A stretch of DNA of 64,000 nucleotides from Apoda limacodes (Eukaryota > Arthropoda > Insecta > Lepidoptera > Limacodidae). The notes under the pieces are model-generated. The model worked only from the letters and a program-made list of their open reading frames with translations. It searched no databases and was not told where the DNA came from. The position numbers and the translations under genes are program-made. The first letter of the stretch is position 1; each line of letters starts with the position of its first letter. Below are positions 10,524 through 21,031 of this stretch, one piece after another. Where the stretch lies: NCBI GenBank assembly GCA_946406115.1, contig OX291561.1, positions 1,852,273 through 1,916,272 on the forward strand, in the 5' to 3' direction.

Positions 10524-11216
10524 CAGTAGAGCCTCGCTAATCCGGACCCCCGTTACTTCGGCGCACGCTGTAATCCGGACAGGCAATAGAATCGCACCGA
10601 GAAGACGTTCGCGGGGGAAGCGGTAGGTGCAGGTCACAACGTGTCAATATTCAATCACTTGAAATGTTTTAGTTATCACCTTGTAGTGTTAGTTAATTTA
10701 ACGCGCGTTCGCTGTCAAAATGAGAGTTACAAAATTATGAAGTTTTTTCTGATGAGGCGATTGTGCAAGCGGCAATGTGTGAGGACGACGAGCAAGATGA
10801 TGAACACTGTTGAAATTGTCGCCTCCAAAAAAATTATGGAATTCCGAGGCACTTGAAGCTTTAAACACTGCTTTAAAATGGGCCGAAAATTAAGAATTTG
10901 ATAGCACAGAGTTATGTTTCTCCGTCAAATGAGAAAACATGCTTTTGAAATGAAGTGCGAAAATTATAAGCAGCAATATATTACAGTCTTTTTTTAGAAG
11001 AATTAAATTTTAGTTTTGTGCGCAAATTTCATACATGTTTGATGTTTTATAAGTAAATTTGTACGCACACATTAACTTTAAATATTTACTTTATGAAACC
11101 CATGTTATAAACTTTGTTTTTTATGCCTATTAAAATATTGCATTCTATAATCCAGATGCCTCGATAATTCGGAAGGGGTCTTGTTTTTTCCTATCCAGAT
11201 TAGCGAGGCCCTACTG
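10524..11216 (+). mobile_element. Non-autonomous pogo/Tigger-like element (Tc1/mariner superfamily)
   Basis: The ends are inverted repeats: 'cagtagagcctcgctaatcc' at 10524 and, read on the minus strand from 11216, 'cagtagggcctcgctaatct'. Both ends are flanked by TA (10522-10523 and 11217-11218). CAGT(A/G) ends with TA duplication and this terminal sequence are typical of pogo/Tigger elements (established knowledge). The interior keeps only a 3' transposase remnant, so the 693-bp element is an internal-deletion derivative that would depend on transposase in trans. The unoccupied sister site at 9326-9327 confirms insertion. Confidence 0.9.
10740..10995 (+). pseudogene. Tigger/pogo transposase C-terminal remnant
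   Basis: Inside the element, frames broken by stops encode pieces matching the acidic tail and last helix of Tigger/jerky-type DDE transposases. An Asp/Glu-rich stretch ('CEDDEQDDEH') is followed by 'SEALEALNTALKWAEN'-like and 'RQMRKHAFEMK'-like segments and a stop. The catalytic DDE core and the CENP-B-type DNA-binding domain are absent. Two stops and at least one frameshift separate the pieces, so it is not functional. Confidence 0.7.
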
Positions 11217-11409
11217 TACTTAACTTCATCAACAATTTCGTAACGTTATTTCGTAAAGTACAATTATTTTGAAAAATACTCATTAAGTAGGTAGATATTT
11301 ACAATATATAAGTATAAATTTAATAATGGTAAAATAAATAGCTTGCAATAGTTTTCTTTCTGCTTCCGAAAAGTAAAATAGTAATGTTAAAGAATTTTGT
11401 TTTTTATTT

Positions 11410-11720
11410 CTGTTGCTTACTTTAATTTGTTACTGAGAAATAACGGGCCCATGATAGGATTCTTATCTTATTACAAAACCCCTTATGTTGGCCTGCGGCC
11501 GAGACAAGGGGGATGACAGCAATTTTAAAATTTATTTGTATCCTAATTTAGGCGTTCCGTTAATTGAATGACCAAAGTTCAGCAGCCTTTTAATGTTAGT
11601 TATACTATTTTATTAGTCTATATAAATCACGGCCTGTTTTGATGAAATATAGTATGTTCAAAATAATAAATAAGTCTATTCATGTAACTGTGTGGGACAG
11701 TGAGTTCATAATTATTTGCT
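11410..11720 (-). repeat. Inverted copy of segment B
   Basis: The reverse complement matches 9960-10290. Examples are 'ggcctgcggccgagacaagg' against 'ccttgtcttggccgcaggcc', and 'ccgttaattgaatgaccaaa' against 'tttggttattcaattaacgg'. Many substitutions and indels show that it is older than the Tigger insertion comparison requires. Confidence 0.75.
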
Positions 11721-11722
11721 AA

Positions 11723-12790
11723 CTAGCTGCTGCCCGCGACGTCGTCTGCGTGAACGCTATACAGCACCAAAAATACCTACGGTTATACCTTTCAAAATAA
11801 CATTAATTTACCCGTTTCTTCTTAACATTTCCCATCTACAGGAAGTACAGTAACAGAGGGAGACTGTCTTTAGTAAAATTGACCTTCAAAAAGTGCTGAT
11901 TTTCAGCCTGCTTTGAATAAATGACTTTATGGTGATTCTGCTGAATTAAGTCATAAGATGTGACTTTAGCAGATGGAGAAAAAAATGAATACGGAATATG
12001 AATAAAAGAATTCGGTAAAAATACATACTAATAGGACTTCTCGATAAATAACATTAGTGGTTTGGCTCTCCGCAGTCAAAATGTAAAGTTTTCTAGGCAT
12101 TTTCATTATTTTAAGTTTGAAACATAACAGAAAATAATTTAAACTCTGAGAATTTATATACATATAATGATATACAGATAGCAGTAGTCCGATTGAAGTT
12201 TATTTAGGTAAATATTTATTTATATTTCAGAAAAATGTTTTCACGTTAAATTCGACCAAGCACGCGATAACTTACAGCAACGCAGGTAACCCCAGTTTCT
12301 TTAGGTTGAGGCGACGACATCTGTACTCATAACATCACTTTTTGTGAACGAAACTATAGCACGATTCTAGTTAGCAAATAGGAAACATTTTTATGTGGCG
12401 AAAAGTTATAACACATCTAAGTTATGACTTTACAGGATTTTTTAAAATAAAATAAATGGCTTTGTGTGAGTAGAAAAATTCTAGCTAGTTCCACATCTCA
12501 CTTAAGTTTATATGCGACATGTAATTAGATAACACGTTGTTACAGAATGCGTTGAAGAAATAAAGGTTCACTGCTCCTTCCCCGTCAGTGATAGCGTGAT
12601 AATATGTAGTCTATATGTTGACCCGACTTCTTAATAATATTCGTGCCAAATTTAAAGTAAATCCATGCAGTACTTTTTGAGTTTATCCCGAACGTACATA
12701 CAGACAAACAGACAAAAATTCTAAAAACTATATTTTTGGCTTCGGTATCGATTGTAGATCACACCCCAAGTATTCTTTTAAAAAAAAATA
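11723..12790 (-). mobile_element. Helitron 3' end and attached dispersed repeat, minus strand
   Basis: At 11723 the plus strand reads 'ctagctgctgcccgcgacgt', which is the reverse complement of the lepidopteran Helitron 3' end ('...gcgggcagcagctag'). The far part, 12620-12760, with 'acccgacttcttaataatat' and 'acatacagacaaacagacaa', looks like the interior or start region of such repeats. I cannot fix the other terminus, and the middle (11850-12600) has no recognised content, so the extent is approximate. Confidence 0.45.
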
Positions 12791-13059
12791 AACAATGTAC
12801 AGTTTTGAATTTCCTACCATTTGATTATATGTATAGAAATACACAATGCAGTTTGCCACATTAATAATTTATTTTTTAATAATAATATGGCAAATTTAAT
12901 AATTTTATTATATTTTATTTATCATTCGTCAAATTCAGTTTTTACATGAAAATCGTAAGGAAATACCTATATAACCTAATATAGTTTCTATTTTATTACA
13001 ACTTTCAATTTTAAATAAAAATAACTAATACTGCATTTTTTTGTTTACGATTTAGAACA

Positions 13060-13180
13060 TTCTTTACTGGCCGATATTAGAGTAAAAGAAGGTTGTATTA
13101 TGGAAATGTTACAAGCGTCCATAGGCTATGGTGACCGCTTACTATCAGGCAGACCGTTAGCTTGTTTGCCAATTTTTATA
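13060..13180 (+). repeat. Segment-B fragment joined to a LINE 3' tail
   Basis: 13060-13105 resembles the reverse complement of about 9720-9765 (segment B family). It runs directly into 13107-13178, 'tccataggctatggtgaccg' and 'ttactatcaggcagaccgtt', which is the 3' end of the LINE family also present at 30252-30713 (minus) and 60895-60960. Confidence 0.6.
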
Positions 13181-13372
13181 TATAATATTTAATTTATTTT
13201 TTTATATTTAAAAAAAAAATACTGTTCTATTCTTTTTACTTAGGAATAATTGGAAATCTCTGTCTAGACTTTCAATCTTAGTGACACATTGTTCACAGTA
13301 GATGTAGGTACAATTATTTTAAAAAAAGGTATCATACGGGAAATTTTTAATAGTATGTATTCATTATAAAAA

Positions 13373-13735
13373 TCCATACTAATATTATAAATGCGAAAGT
13401 AAATCTGTCTGTTTGTACCTCTTCACGCTTAAACAGCTGTACTGATTAAGATGAAATTTAGCATGGAGATAGTTTGACTTCCGAGAAAGCACAGGCTACT
13501 TGAAATCGTCAAGTGTGAGTCGGTTTTTTTATAATTAAGGAGTTGCCGTTGAAATGTTACAACGATAACATTATTCAGGGCGGGGGGAACTGCGGTCAAA
13601 TTTGGCACGGAGATAGTTTGAGTCCCGAAGAAGGACATAAGCTACTTAAAAACGTCAAGTGTTTGTCGGTATTTTTTTTTCTATAAGTGAGGAGTTGTCG
13701 TTGAAATGCTACAACGATACGCGGGCAAAAGCTAG
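13373..13735 (+). mobile_element. Non-autonomous Helitron-like element
   Basis: Starts 'tccatactaatattataaat' at 13373 and ends 'gcgggcaaaagctag' at 13735. TC start, CTAG end and the 'actaatattataaatgcgaaag' opening are the lepidopteran Helitron signature (established knowledge). It contains two copies of a 'gagatagtttgagtcccgaa'-type block, at about 13465 and 13610, i.e. an internal tandem duplication. There is no Rep/helicase ORF, and it would need one in trans. The ORFs here (13429-13638, 13596-13808, minus) are shadows. Confidence 0.7.
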
Positions 13736-13874
13736 CATTATATAAGTGTAACTTACTTATGATCCTGTCTGATCGAGGTTCAATAAATTGCAAATCAAAA
13801 GGGAACACTTTTAATTACAGTAAGGTACCTACTATTATTTTGCACGTTCTAGGCAGCGCTCTTTATAGGTATTA

Positions 13875-14347
13875 CTAGCTGACCCGGCAAACAACTGTCG
13901 CACCAACCTATTAAGAAAGGGTTGTACTAATTCAGAAACCTTCCCCGACATGTGCATAACAATTTCATTAAAATCGGTTTACCCTTATAGTGCGAGTCCT
14001 TTTTCTTTCATAAAAACCTTGCCCTAACACTATCAAACACAACAAAAAAATTACCCGAATTGGTCCAGCTGTCTTAGAGTTTTCCTTAGTGTGCGAGTCC
14101 GACTCGCACTTGACGCTTTTTTCTTTCTCAGAAACCTTCCCCGGCGTGTGCAAAACAACTTACCAAAATTCCATTAAAATGGGTTTACTCTAAGTGCGCG
14201 AGTCCGACTCGCACTTGACCGTTTTGTTCTTTCATAAAATCCGTGCCCTAACAAACAAAACAAAAAAAAAATTAGGCAAATTGGTCCAGCCGTCTTCGAG
14301 TTTTGCGCTTGACAACAAATTTTGCGATTTATTTTTATTTGTATAGA
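13875..14347 (-). mobile_element. Non-autonomous Helitron-like element, minus strand
   Basis: On the minus strand it begins TCTATACAAATAAAAATAAA at 14347 and ends 'ccgggtcagctag' at 13875. The neighbours are A at the 5' side and T at the 3' side, the expected AT target. The interior is duplicated: 'cagaaaccttccccg' at about 13932 and 14131, and the palindrome GTGCGAGTCCGACTCGCAC at 14091-14109 with a variant at 14194-14214. No coding capacity is visible. Confidence 0.75.
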
Positions 14348-14690
14348 TTACGCTAAATAGGTACCTAGTCAAAAGACAAAAAAATCTAATTAACTTGCTG
14401 CGAAACGAAACATGCAACAGTGATATTTTCGTAATTGTTTCCTTAGGTACCAACCTACTTACGTCAAACGCAATACAAGTGAAGATTCGCTCACGGACGG
14501 CCCGTGACTGAATTTGCTGCCTCGCCTTGCCTCCCCCGTCTCAAGCCCTCCGTGTTTGTCAAGCGAGCCAGCGTCACGCAGAATTCGTTTTTAGCAAATT
14601 TGACTAATGATTTTTGTGTTTCAAATTATTGTGTTTATTTATTTAATTTAGTAAGAATGACAGTAAAGTTTTTTATTTAGAAAATTTATA
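14348..14690. other. No gene; GC-richer patch at 14480-14590
   Basis: The patch 'cacggacggcccgtgactga' to 'caagcgagccagcgtcacgc' is GC-richer than its surroundings. I do not recognise a feature. Confidence 0.35.
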
Positions 14691-14691
14691 T

Positions 14692-14855
14692 TATCTAGGT
14701 CTGTGGTGCTTTAAAATTTTCGGAAACGTTTTTTTTATAGTGTTTAATAAGCACGAAGTTGCAGCTGTTTTGACCATAAATTACAAGTTTTTGGACTCTA
14801 ATAATTTTAGAACAACACAATTTAACGTAAAACTGAAGCACCACAGACCTAGATA
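14692..14855. mobile_element. 164-bp MITE with perfect 20-bp terminal inverted repeats
   Basis: Left end 'tatctaggtctgtggtgctt' (14692-14711) and right end 14836-14855 are perfect reverse complements. If the outer TA is the target duplication, the TIR is 18 bp and starts TCTAGG, which fits a Tc1/mariner-type MITE. The 124-bp interior is AT-rich, non-coding and not self-complementary. The ORF across it (14695-14913) is spurious. Confidence 0.85.
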
Positions 14856-15557
14856 TTAGTTGTCTTATCTTGTTAAAAAAAAACATTGAGTTTGAGGGAT
14901 TGATATGCATCATAGGAGAAAAATCCTGTTGTATGGAGCGCGCTCCGAATCCGATACTCTTAATTTATCAATTAATCATCAGCACCTTAATAAGAGTCTC
15001 ATGGGAGAATCTCAATAATGAGAGAACCTCAGTAAGATATCTCGATCTAGGATTTCACCATTTATTCAGGGATCTCCTGAGATATGTCCAGCTCTAGCAG
15101 TAAAATCATACATCGATAAAAGTCTGATAAAAATCATTTGCTGATTAGCGTTAGAAAACTTTAGAAGAAAGTTGGCTAACAAGTATTAGGTCATTGGACA
15201 AAGACGTAATCTTAAGGCTAGTGGTACAGATTTAGGTGTATTTGGAGTGCACAGTACCCGACATGCTTCAACAACAGTTACTAATTATTCAGAGTCAATA
15301 TTTAAGTAAAATTAGATTATACTAGATCGTTTATTTATAATAGATGCTCCTATGTAAAGAAGATGATAAATGATACTTTGTTTCAGTACTTCATTAAGTC
15401 CTAGTTCTAAAGTTTATAAATATTTAGTAAAAATTATACTACTTACCTCAAATTATAAAGACAAATTTCTATAAGTATTTTTTGCTTTCTCGCAACATAT
15501 AAGTGTGTTATTTAATTAAATTTTAATTTATTTTATTTCATACTTAACTCTAAACAT
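14856..15557. other. No feature seen
   Basis: AT-rich sequence. The ORF at 14870-15097 has no recognised motif. Confidence 0.4.
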
Positions 15558-15632
15558 CTGCAAGTAAATAAGTAATCGTCTTCGGTTAAGGTGTGAAGTA
15601 TAATTGAGAATTAAACGATCTTACCTTGTGAG
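15558..15632 (-). repeat. Intron-like segment of the splice-acceptor repeat family
   Basis: On the minus strand, from 15632 down, the sequence reads 'cctcacaaggtaagatcg', then 'ttatacttcacaccttaacc', then the 29-bp block ending 'tttacttgcag'. This has the shape of a roughly 70-bp intron: AAG|GTAAG donor and TTGCAG acceptor. The block is an exact repeat of 4708-4736 and 15853-15881. Confidence 0.6.
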
Positions 15633-15909
15633 GTTCAATTCCAATTATACGAACACCGACACCGAAGACGATTACTTCGATCCCACCCTGCCCAGGTCGA
15701 CTACATACCCGAAAAACAAATAAAATTTCAAACTCTAAAATAATGGCGCGCCCGTCCGGCGCTCGGGAGGCAAAGAGAAGGGAGATATTGCTTCTTTTTA
15801 TTAGGACTAGGTTACCAAACGTGTGACTAAGTCAGCATCATCTCGTGTACTGCTGCAAGTAAATAAGTAATCGTCTTCGGTTTCGGTGTTCGTATAATTG
15901 GAATTGAAC
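15633..15909 (-). mobile_element. 277-bp element with 45-bp terminal inverted repeats
   Basis: 15633-15677 and 15865-15909 are reverse complements over 45 bp with one mismatch (both read 'gttcaattccaattatacga' inward). The core carries the 'tactgctgcaag' junction, 'tattaggactagg' and a GC-rich 'ggcgcgcccgtccggcgctc' segment shared with copy 1 at 4681-4860. No coding capacity and no clear target duplication are visible. It could be a foldback-type MITE or a rearranged piece of the larger repeat family. Confidence 0.75.
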
Positions 15910-16730
15910 TATCATTATCAAAAATTAATTGTTCGAGGCTATCCTAATGGTCGGTTACAACGACTCACTTAGGTAAGTTTTGCGGGTGTTTTCTATATTA
16001 TAAAAGTTCTAAGTAACTTAAACTTCCGCGGTTGTATTCAACATTATAAAACTCCCAATAACAATAGTGTAACTATTTAACTAAAGAAATTAAAATGAAT
16101 AAGAAAAGAAAACCGAGGATTACAAAACACTTAAATCAGAACAAAATTTTATTCGGTTAAAAGTTATGAAACTACCTGTGAAGGGCATATGAAGTGATGC
16201 CATTTCTATATCGCTTAACCACCAATCAGCACTTGTCTTAAGCGTCCTGCAATTAACTTACATTCCAAACGAACTTCCAATCAACGCTTGTTATAAAACA
16301 CTCATTCTCGCGCATTCTCCCGCTGGTTCAAAACCTTACCCAACTTCATTTTGTCTAAAGTCCGAATCCATAAATCGGGAGTTAGATTACTACCTACATT
16401 TAACAATTAATTTTGTGTTGACGCTTGTGATTCATAAGTTTTCAATTTAATATTTTACATTTGTCATCCGTACTTCAATTTTGTAAGTATTAAACCTTTC
16501 ATAAAATAAATCGTGACTTTTCAGATAATTTATAAAATTACTGAACTTGTATATTTATCGCGCCATCCTAATTTAAAGATGCATTTTGCTATCGATGGTA
16601 CGTTTATTGAGAATTGTTTACTAATGCAAATCTTTGCGCTAAAACTTGAATAAAACATTGCATTACAAAAATATTAAGTCGTGAATAAGGCATAAATATG
16701 GTATCGTCACAATATGAACGTATGACGTCT
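15910..16730. other. No feature seen
   Basis: AT-rich sequence between the TIR element and the 18S-derived fragment. Nothing recognised. Confidence 0.4.
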
Positions 16731-16810
16731 CTGGTTGATCCTGCCAGTAGTTAAAATAATATGCTCGTCTAAAAGAATAATCCATGCATGTCACAATGCA
16801 AGCCGTATTA
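16731..16810 (+). pseudogene. Degraded fragment of the 5' end of the 18S rRNA gene
   Basis: The fragment begins with 'ctggttgatcctgccagtag', the universally conserved start of eukaryotic 18S rRNA. It continues in register with diverged versions of the next conserved segments: 'tatgctcgtct' (18S: tatgcttgtct), 'ccatgcatgtc' and 'caagccgtattaa'. About 80 bp align, with a small insertion after 'gtagtta' and several substitutions. The match stops where Helitron sequence begins. It is far too short and diverged to be functional rRNA. How it arose (retroposition, rDNA insertion, capture by a mobile element) cannot be read from the window. Confidence 0.88.
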
Positions 16811-16904
16811 ACGTCAAGTGTGAGTCGAAATTGATTTGTGAATTTGAATTTGAATTTAAAAAAAAAAAAACGAATTTAGGGCGGATGAAACCGGCAAAAG
16901 CTAG
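16811..16904 (+). mobile_element. Helitron 3'-end fragment fused to the 18S-derived piece
   Basis: 'cgtcaagtgtgagtcg' matches the interior of the Helitron at 13508-13525. The end 'gggcggatgaaaccggcaaa', then 'agctagtta', places CTAG at 16901-16904 followed by T. Only about 90 bp of the 3' part is present. The ORF at 16735-16944 crosses this junction and is spurious. Confidence 0.65.
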
Positions 16905-17613
16905 TTACTCAATATATCAGTTTTGGTTCCTTAGATGTTACTGAGTTGTAGCCAATAAAAATATTATGACAAGATAAAATGGTATTTCACTTAAATTAAT
17001 TGCCTTGACAAATCTCCGCTTTTCATTTAATAGCGACGCGTGACCAACTCAAATTTTTGCTAAAATTTAGAGGCAATTATTTTGCAGTGCAATTAGTTTT
17101 TCTGATTAGGATAGGGATTTTTTTTTTGCATAAAAAAAAGTAGATTTTTTGATTTATAGTTAAATACTAGCCATATGAAACTACGTCATGTCATAACATT
17201 CATAGGCCTATGGTAACGTCTTAATTTATATTCTTTATTTTATCGCCACAAGGACAATCAAAATCTCATTGCCCTTAGTGCACTTTATTGAGGGTTATGA
17301 ATATTGTGTTCCGCCCCTGTTCCGCCCCACACCGCACACAGCGGCCGGCTTGAAGTTAGCAGCAAAGCCCATAACCAACAGCTGTCGCTGCATACATCAT
17401 ATTTTATGATTCTTTTGTAAAGAACTTTTCTTTCGGAAAATGTTCCAGTTGTGTGCAACTTTTTTTAAATTTTTTTTATTGCACGTAGATGTTGCTCATT
17501 TTCAACACTTCACATAAAAAAAATCTAACTTGTTATATTTGTTTTACATAATGTTAACATTGCCACGTAGTATATCTTAAGGTAAGATATTCAAATTATA
17601 TGTATGTAATAAA
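16905..17613. other. No feature seen
   Basis: AT-rich sequence. A slightly GC-richer patch, 'ccgcccctgttccgccccac', lies near 17315. Nothing recognised. Confidence 0.4.
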
Positions 17614-17975
17614 TCTGTACTAATATTATAATGAGGCTAAATTTGTTTGTTTGTTTATTAATTTATTGATTCATATGTAGGGAGTAACCACTGCAATTAC
17701 TGAACCGATTCAAAAATTCTTTAAATAGAAAGCTACACTATCCGTGAGTAAGATACTCTTCAAATTAGTTTTGACAGCAATAAGTATTGAGTTTAAAAAT
17801 GTTTATTTTCGTTAATCAAATCGTAAGAAGAAAGACACTGTTCCTTAAGTTGTAACGAAGCAATGAGGTGAACAGATATTTGGCGCAGGGATGGCTCGAG
17901 GGATTTTAAAGTATAAAGAACACTTTTTTTTCGTTAACAATTTTTTCTGCAGGTGAAACCGCGAGATTAGTCTAG
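17614..17975 (+). mobile_element. Non-autonomous Helitron-like element
   Basis: Begins 'tctgtactaatattataatg' at 17614. It includes 'actgcaattactgaaccgat' and 'gaaagctacactatccgtga', as in the lepidopteran non-autonomous Helitron consensus. It ends 'gaaaccgcgagattagtctag' near 17975. No ORF. The ends are diverged, so the 3' boundary is likely but not certain. Confidence 0.62.
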
Positions 17976-18522
17976 AAGAATATAAACTTTATAAACTACT
18001 AAAAAAAAAATGTGTGAATTGAACAATATGTTCTTAAGATATGCACTTTTTTGACATTCATGTGCAACGTGCACTCTTAGTCGTCAAGCAACTCTGACTG
18101 ACTTTAATTCAACAAAACTTAATGGATTTCTAGAGATGTTTAAACTCCAATTTCTCAATATAATATTCATGTTCCATTACATTATCTCGTAAGTAGCTCA
18201 AATTAATAAACAATGAGGAATCTACTGTGACGGAACTTAAAGTCACATATCGCACGCAAGCCAAATGTTACTGTAATTCCACGTCTTATTTCCCTAATTT
18301 CTGTCTTCATTCAGACGTTAAGGAAAATGTATGAGACATTTTGGGAGGATTTAAAATTATATTTGCATATTATTTTATCTCAGAATAAAATAAGAACGTC
18401 GTGGAATTGTGGGGTTCAGATGTTTTATGTGTAAATTAGGAATTAGGTCAAATTTATTTTATTTTATATTACAGCACAGAATATTTGTATGTAAACTACA
18501 AAGTTCACACTAATTTTATAGT
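17976..18522. other. No feature seen
   Basis: AT-rich sequence, nothing recognised. Confidence 0.4.
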
Positions 18523-19090
18523 GCAGTCATTCGAGCGAAAAATAGGGTCTTACCTCCGATTTTTTTAACTGTGAACCGATTTGCATGAAATTTTGGAATT
18601 AGGCTCTTCTTACCCTTAACTTCTAAAATTGAAAATTATCTGAACTCCGCCTATTATTTTTAAGACATGTAAACAACCCCTGAATAGAAAAATTGACGTT
18701 GAGCCATTTTATCGCTAGAAAACGTGTTTAATATTAAGGGGTGAAACTGTAAAGTGTTTTATAACACAATTATCTCATAATAAAATAATTTTCAACCCCT
18801 TGAAAATCTTACAACCCCTAAATTGAAAAAATCTCAAAAAATTACTTTGGTATGCCAAAAAAAGATTTAAGTATAGAGTAAATTATATTTTATGTTCCCT
18901 ATTTTAATTATCGAATTTTTAACCCCCTTTCGACCCTTAAAATCAACCCCTTGATAAAAAATTGTTTAAAAAAAAATCTTTTGATGAAATGAAAAGGATT
19001 TAAATGTTATTCCACATTCTCGAAAATGATTATTATATTGTCAAGCTTTTCAACCCTTAAAACTAAACCCCTAAATTAAAACAGTAAATA
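18523..19090. repeat. Dispersed repeat also present in the palindrome, with degenerate internal repeats
   Basis: 18523-18660 shares 'gtgaaccgatttgcat', 'aaattttggaatta', 'cttacccttaactt' and 'tctgaactccgcc' with 22390-22510 and its mirror copy at 23660-23790. The downstream part to 19090 has repeated 'aacccctgaat' / 'acccctaaattgaaaa' / 'aacccttgaaaat' phrases about 60-100 bp apart. Family unknown. Confidence 0.65.
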
Positions 19091-19164
19091 TATATGATGG
19101 TTGGCCCCTGGATATATGAACGTGTTTAAGTATTATGTATTTAAGCCTAAGTTTCCAAAATATA

Positions 19165-19181
19165 TGTCCATATACATATAC

Positions 19182-19278
<97 letters not shown>

Positions 19279-19282
19279 AATA
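19165..19282. repeat. (TA)n microsatellite
   Basis: About 100 bp of nearly pure TA, preceded by 'catatacatatacatatac'. It produces the artificial Tyr-Ile ORFs on both strands in this region. Confidence 0.98.
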
Positions 19283-20031
19283 CATATGACAATAGTTTTG
19301 GGTCTCTATAACGGTGTACATTCACTTTGCTTCAAATATTCACACTCCGAAAATTTTTCAGTTAACTAAGTAAAAAAAATACGATTAGTATTAGATATCA
19401 CAACTTATAAACCATTTTAAAGGTAATTAAAAGAGCTACAACTTTTTTCAAACATTATATAGTAAAAAACCTTTTATTTTAAAACGGTGAAGGGTCAAAA
19501 GGCTCGAGAGAGACTGTGACTGCGCTGCCGCGCGTTCTCTAAACAATCATATCTCCGTCAATTTTTGTGTGACAGAAAAAAAAAAGAAAAACATTTTTTT
19601 TTTAGAAAAAGACCTACATTTTTTATTATTATACTTTTATACGTATCTTTTATCATTTTTTAATATATTATGAAAAATATGTGTCCTTAAGCAGCCAAAC
19701 TGCTAGAAAACTCTTTATATTAAAGTTAATTCTAGACGGAATACGATTAATTTTAATTTTCGTGGAAATGGCACTTATAAAACCCATTGATTTAAAAGAA
19801 AAAACCATTAGATGTTTCTCTTATTTGCATTACAGCTCACTCATTTTACGTGCAAAAGACTTTTAACATTGCTCATTTTAAAGCTTATTTCAAGCACTAC
19901 AAAACCCTATTTCATTAGAATGCATAAAATGTATTTGCTTGCCGCTAGATGGCATTGAATGCATCGATTAAATTACAGACAAAATTAAAAACGGCTTTGA
20001 TCTTTCATATCTAGTTTTATAATATATAGTA
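19283..20031. other. No gene; left flank of the large inverted repeat
   Basis: AT-rich sequence with a short GC-richer patch, 'tgactgcgctgccgcgcgtt', near 19520. Nothing recognised. The ORF at 19681-19866 has no family resemblance. Confidence 0.4.
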
Positions 20032-21031
20032 TATAGGAACACAGAGATCACAGACACCAACATTTTCAAGTTGATTAGGAAGTTATTAAATATTGCAACT
20101 CAAAACTTCCATGTATGCTCTATAACTGAATAAGTTGATATTCAAATGGTGTGCGTGCTAGGCGTCCGTGTCAGTCCCCCGCGGCACGTTAGCGTGAGCA
20201 AACTTCATAGCAACAAACTGTTAACCTACTTTAGATTAAAAACTTATTAGTTTGTCTTCTTCTACACATTTATTTATATAAATAACAATGCTGATTGCTA
20301 CAATTCATAGTTGATATTAGCATTATTAGGCCAACAAAAATAAAATACTTAACGAAGAAGTAAATTATGCCGTAGGGAAAACTTATTTCAGCTGTACTGA
20401 TTTTCAAACATAATAACAGATTAAAATTTGGAAATCCAAAACAATTCAAAGAAAAGAAAACACTTTACGTAGTTTCGTTTAGTTTCAAAATTAATAATAG
20501 AAGTATTTTATTCATTAGCATAATTATCTGTTCTTGACAAGGAGAATTGGTTACAAAAAGAAGAAATCCTGTGCGTGATAACTGGATACATCTTGTGTCA
20601 CGTTGTATGGTACCTGTAACCAGACCACGACAACCTAATGAAGCGAGTTTGATTGATACATACCATCGCAACCGAACCCTCGTGAGGGGCGAGCAATAAA
20701 GCTGCGTCAGGTCACTGGGTCACGTTTAATAAAAACATCGGTGTACCTTTATACTAAAAAAATAGTGTTGTGTACCGGTACTGTTATACATATCTATTTA
20801 ATGTTAATAGTTTTAAGGACTATAATACCTTAAATTACTGAACATAATCCTCTGGTGTATCAAAAATACTACATTATTCACTTTGTTATATACATATATA
20901 ATTAATCAATAAAGTTCAAGAATATTGCTAAGTAGTATTCATCCCAAAAACATGATTCCATAAAAAAAACCTAAAAAAATACACTGAGACCTAAATACAA
21001 TACGAATGAACCGTTAGTATATAATAATACC

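Larger units (their letters stand above)
10460..11340 (-). repeat. Inverted copy of segment A, split by a DNA transposon
   Basis: The flanks 10460-10523 and 11217-11340 together are the inverted counterpart of 9232-9395. The 693-bp insertion between them is described separately. Confidence 0.85.

Noticed and set aside
19071..19325. Tyr/Ile repeat proteins on both strands
   Set aside because: Translation of a (TA)n microsatellite.
20465..20671. 68-codon ORF conserved in both palindrome arms
   Set aside because: Identity between arms reflects the DNA duplication, not selection on the ORF; it shows no protein family features.
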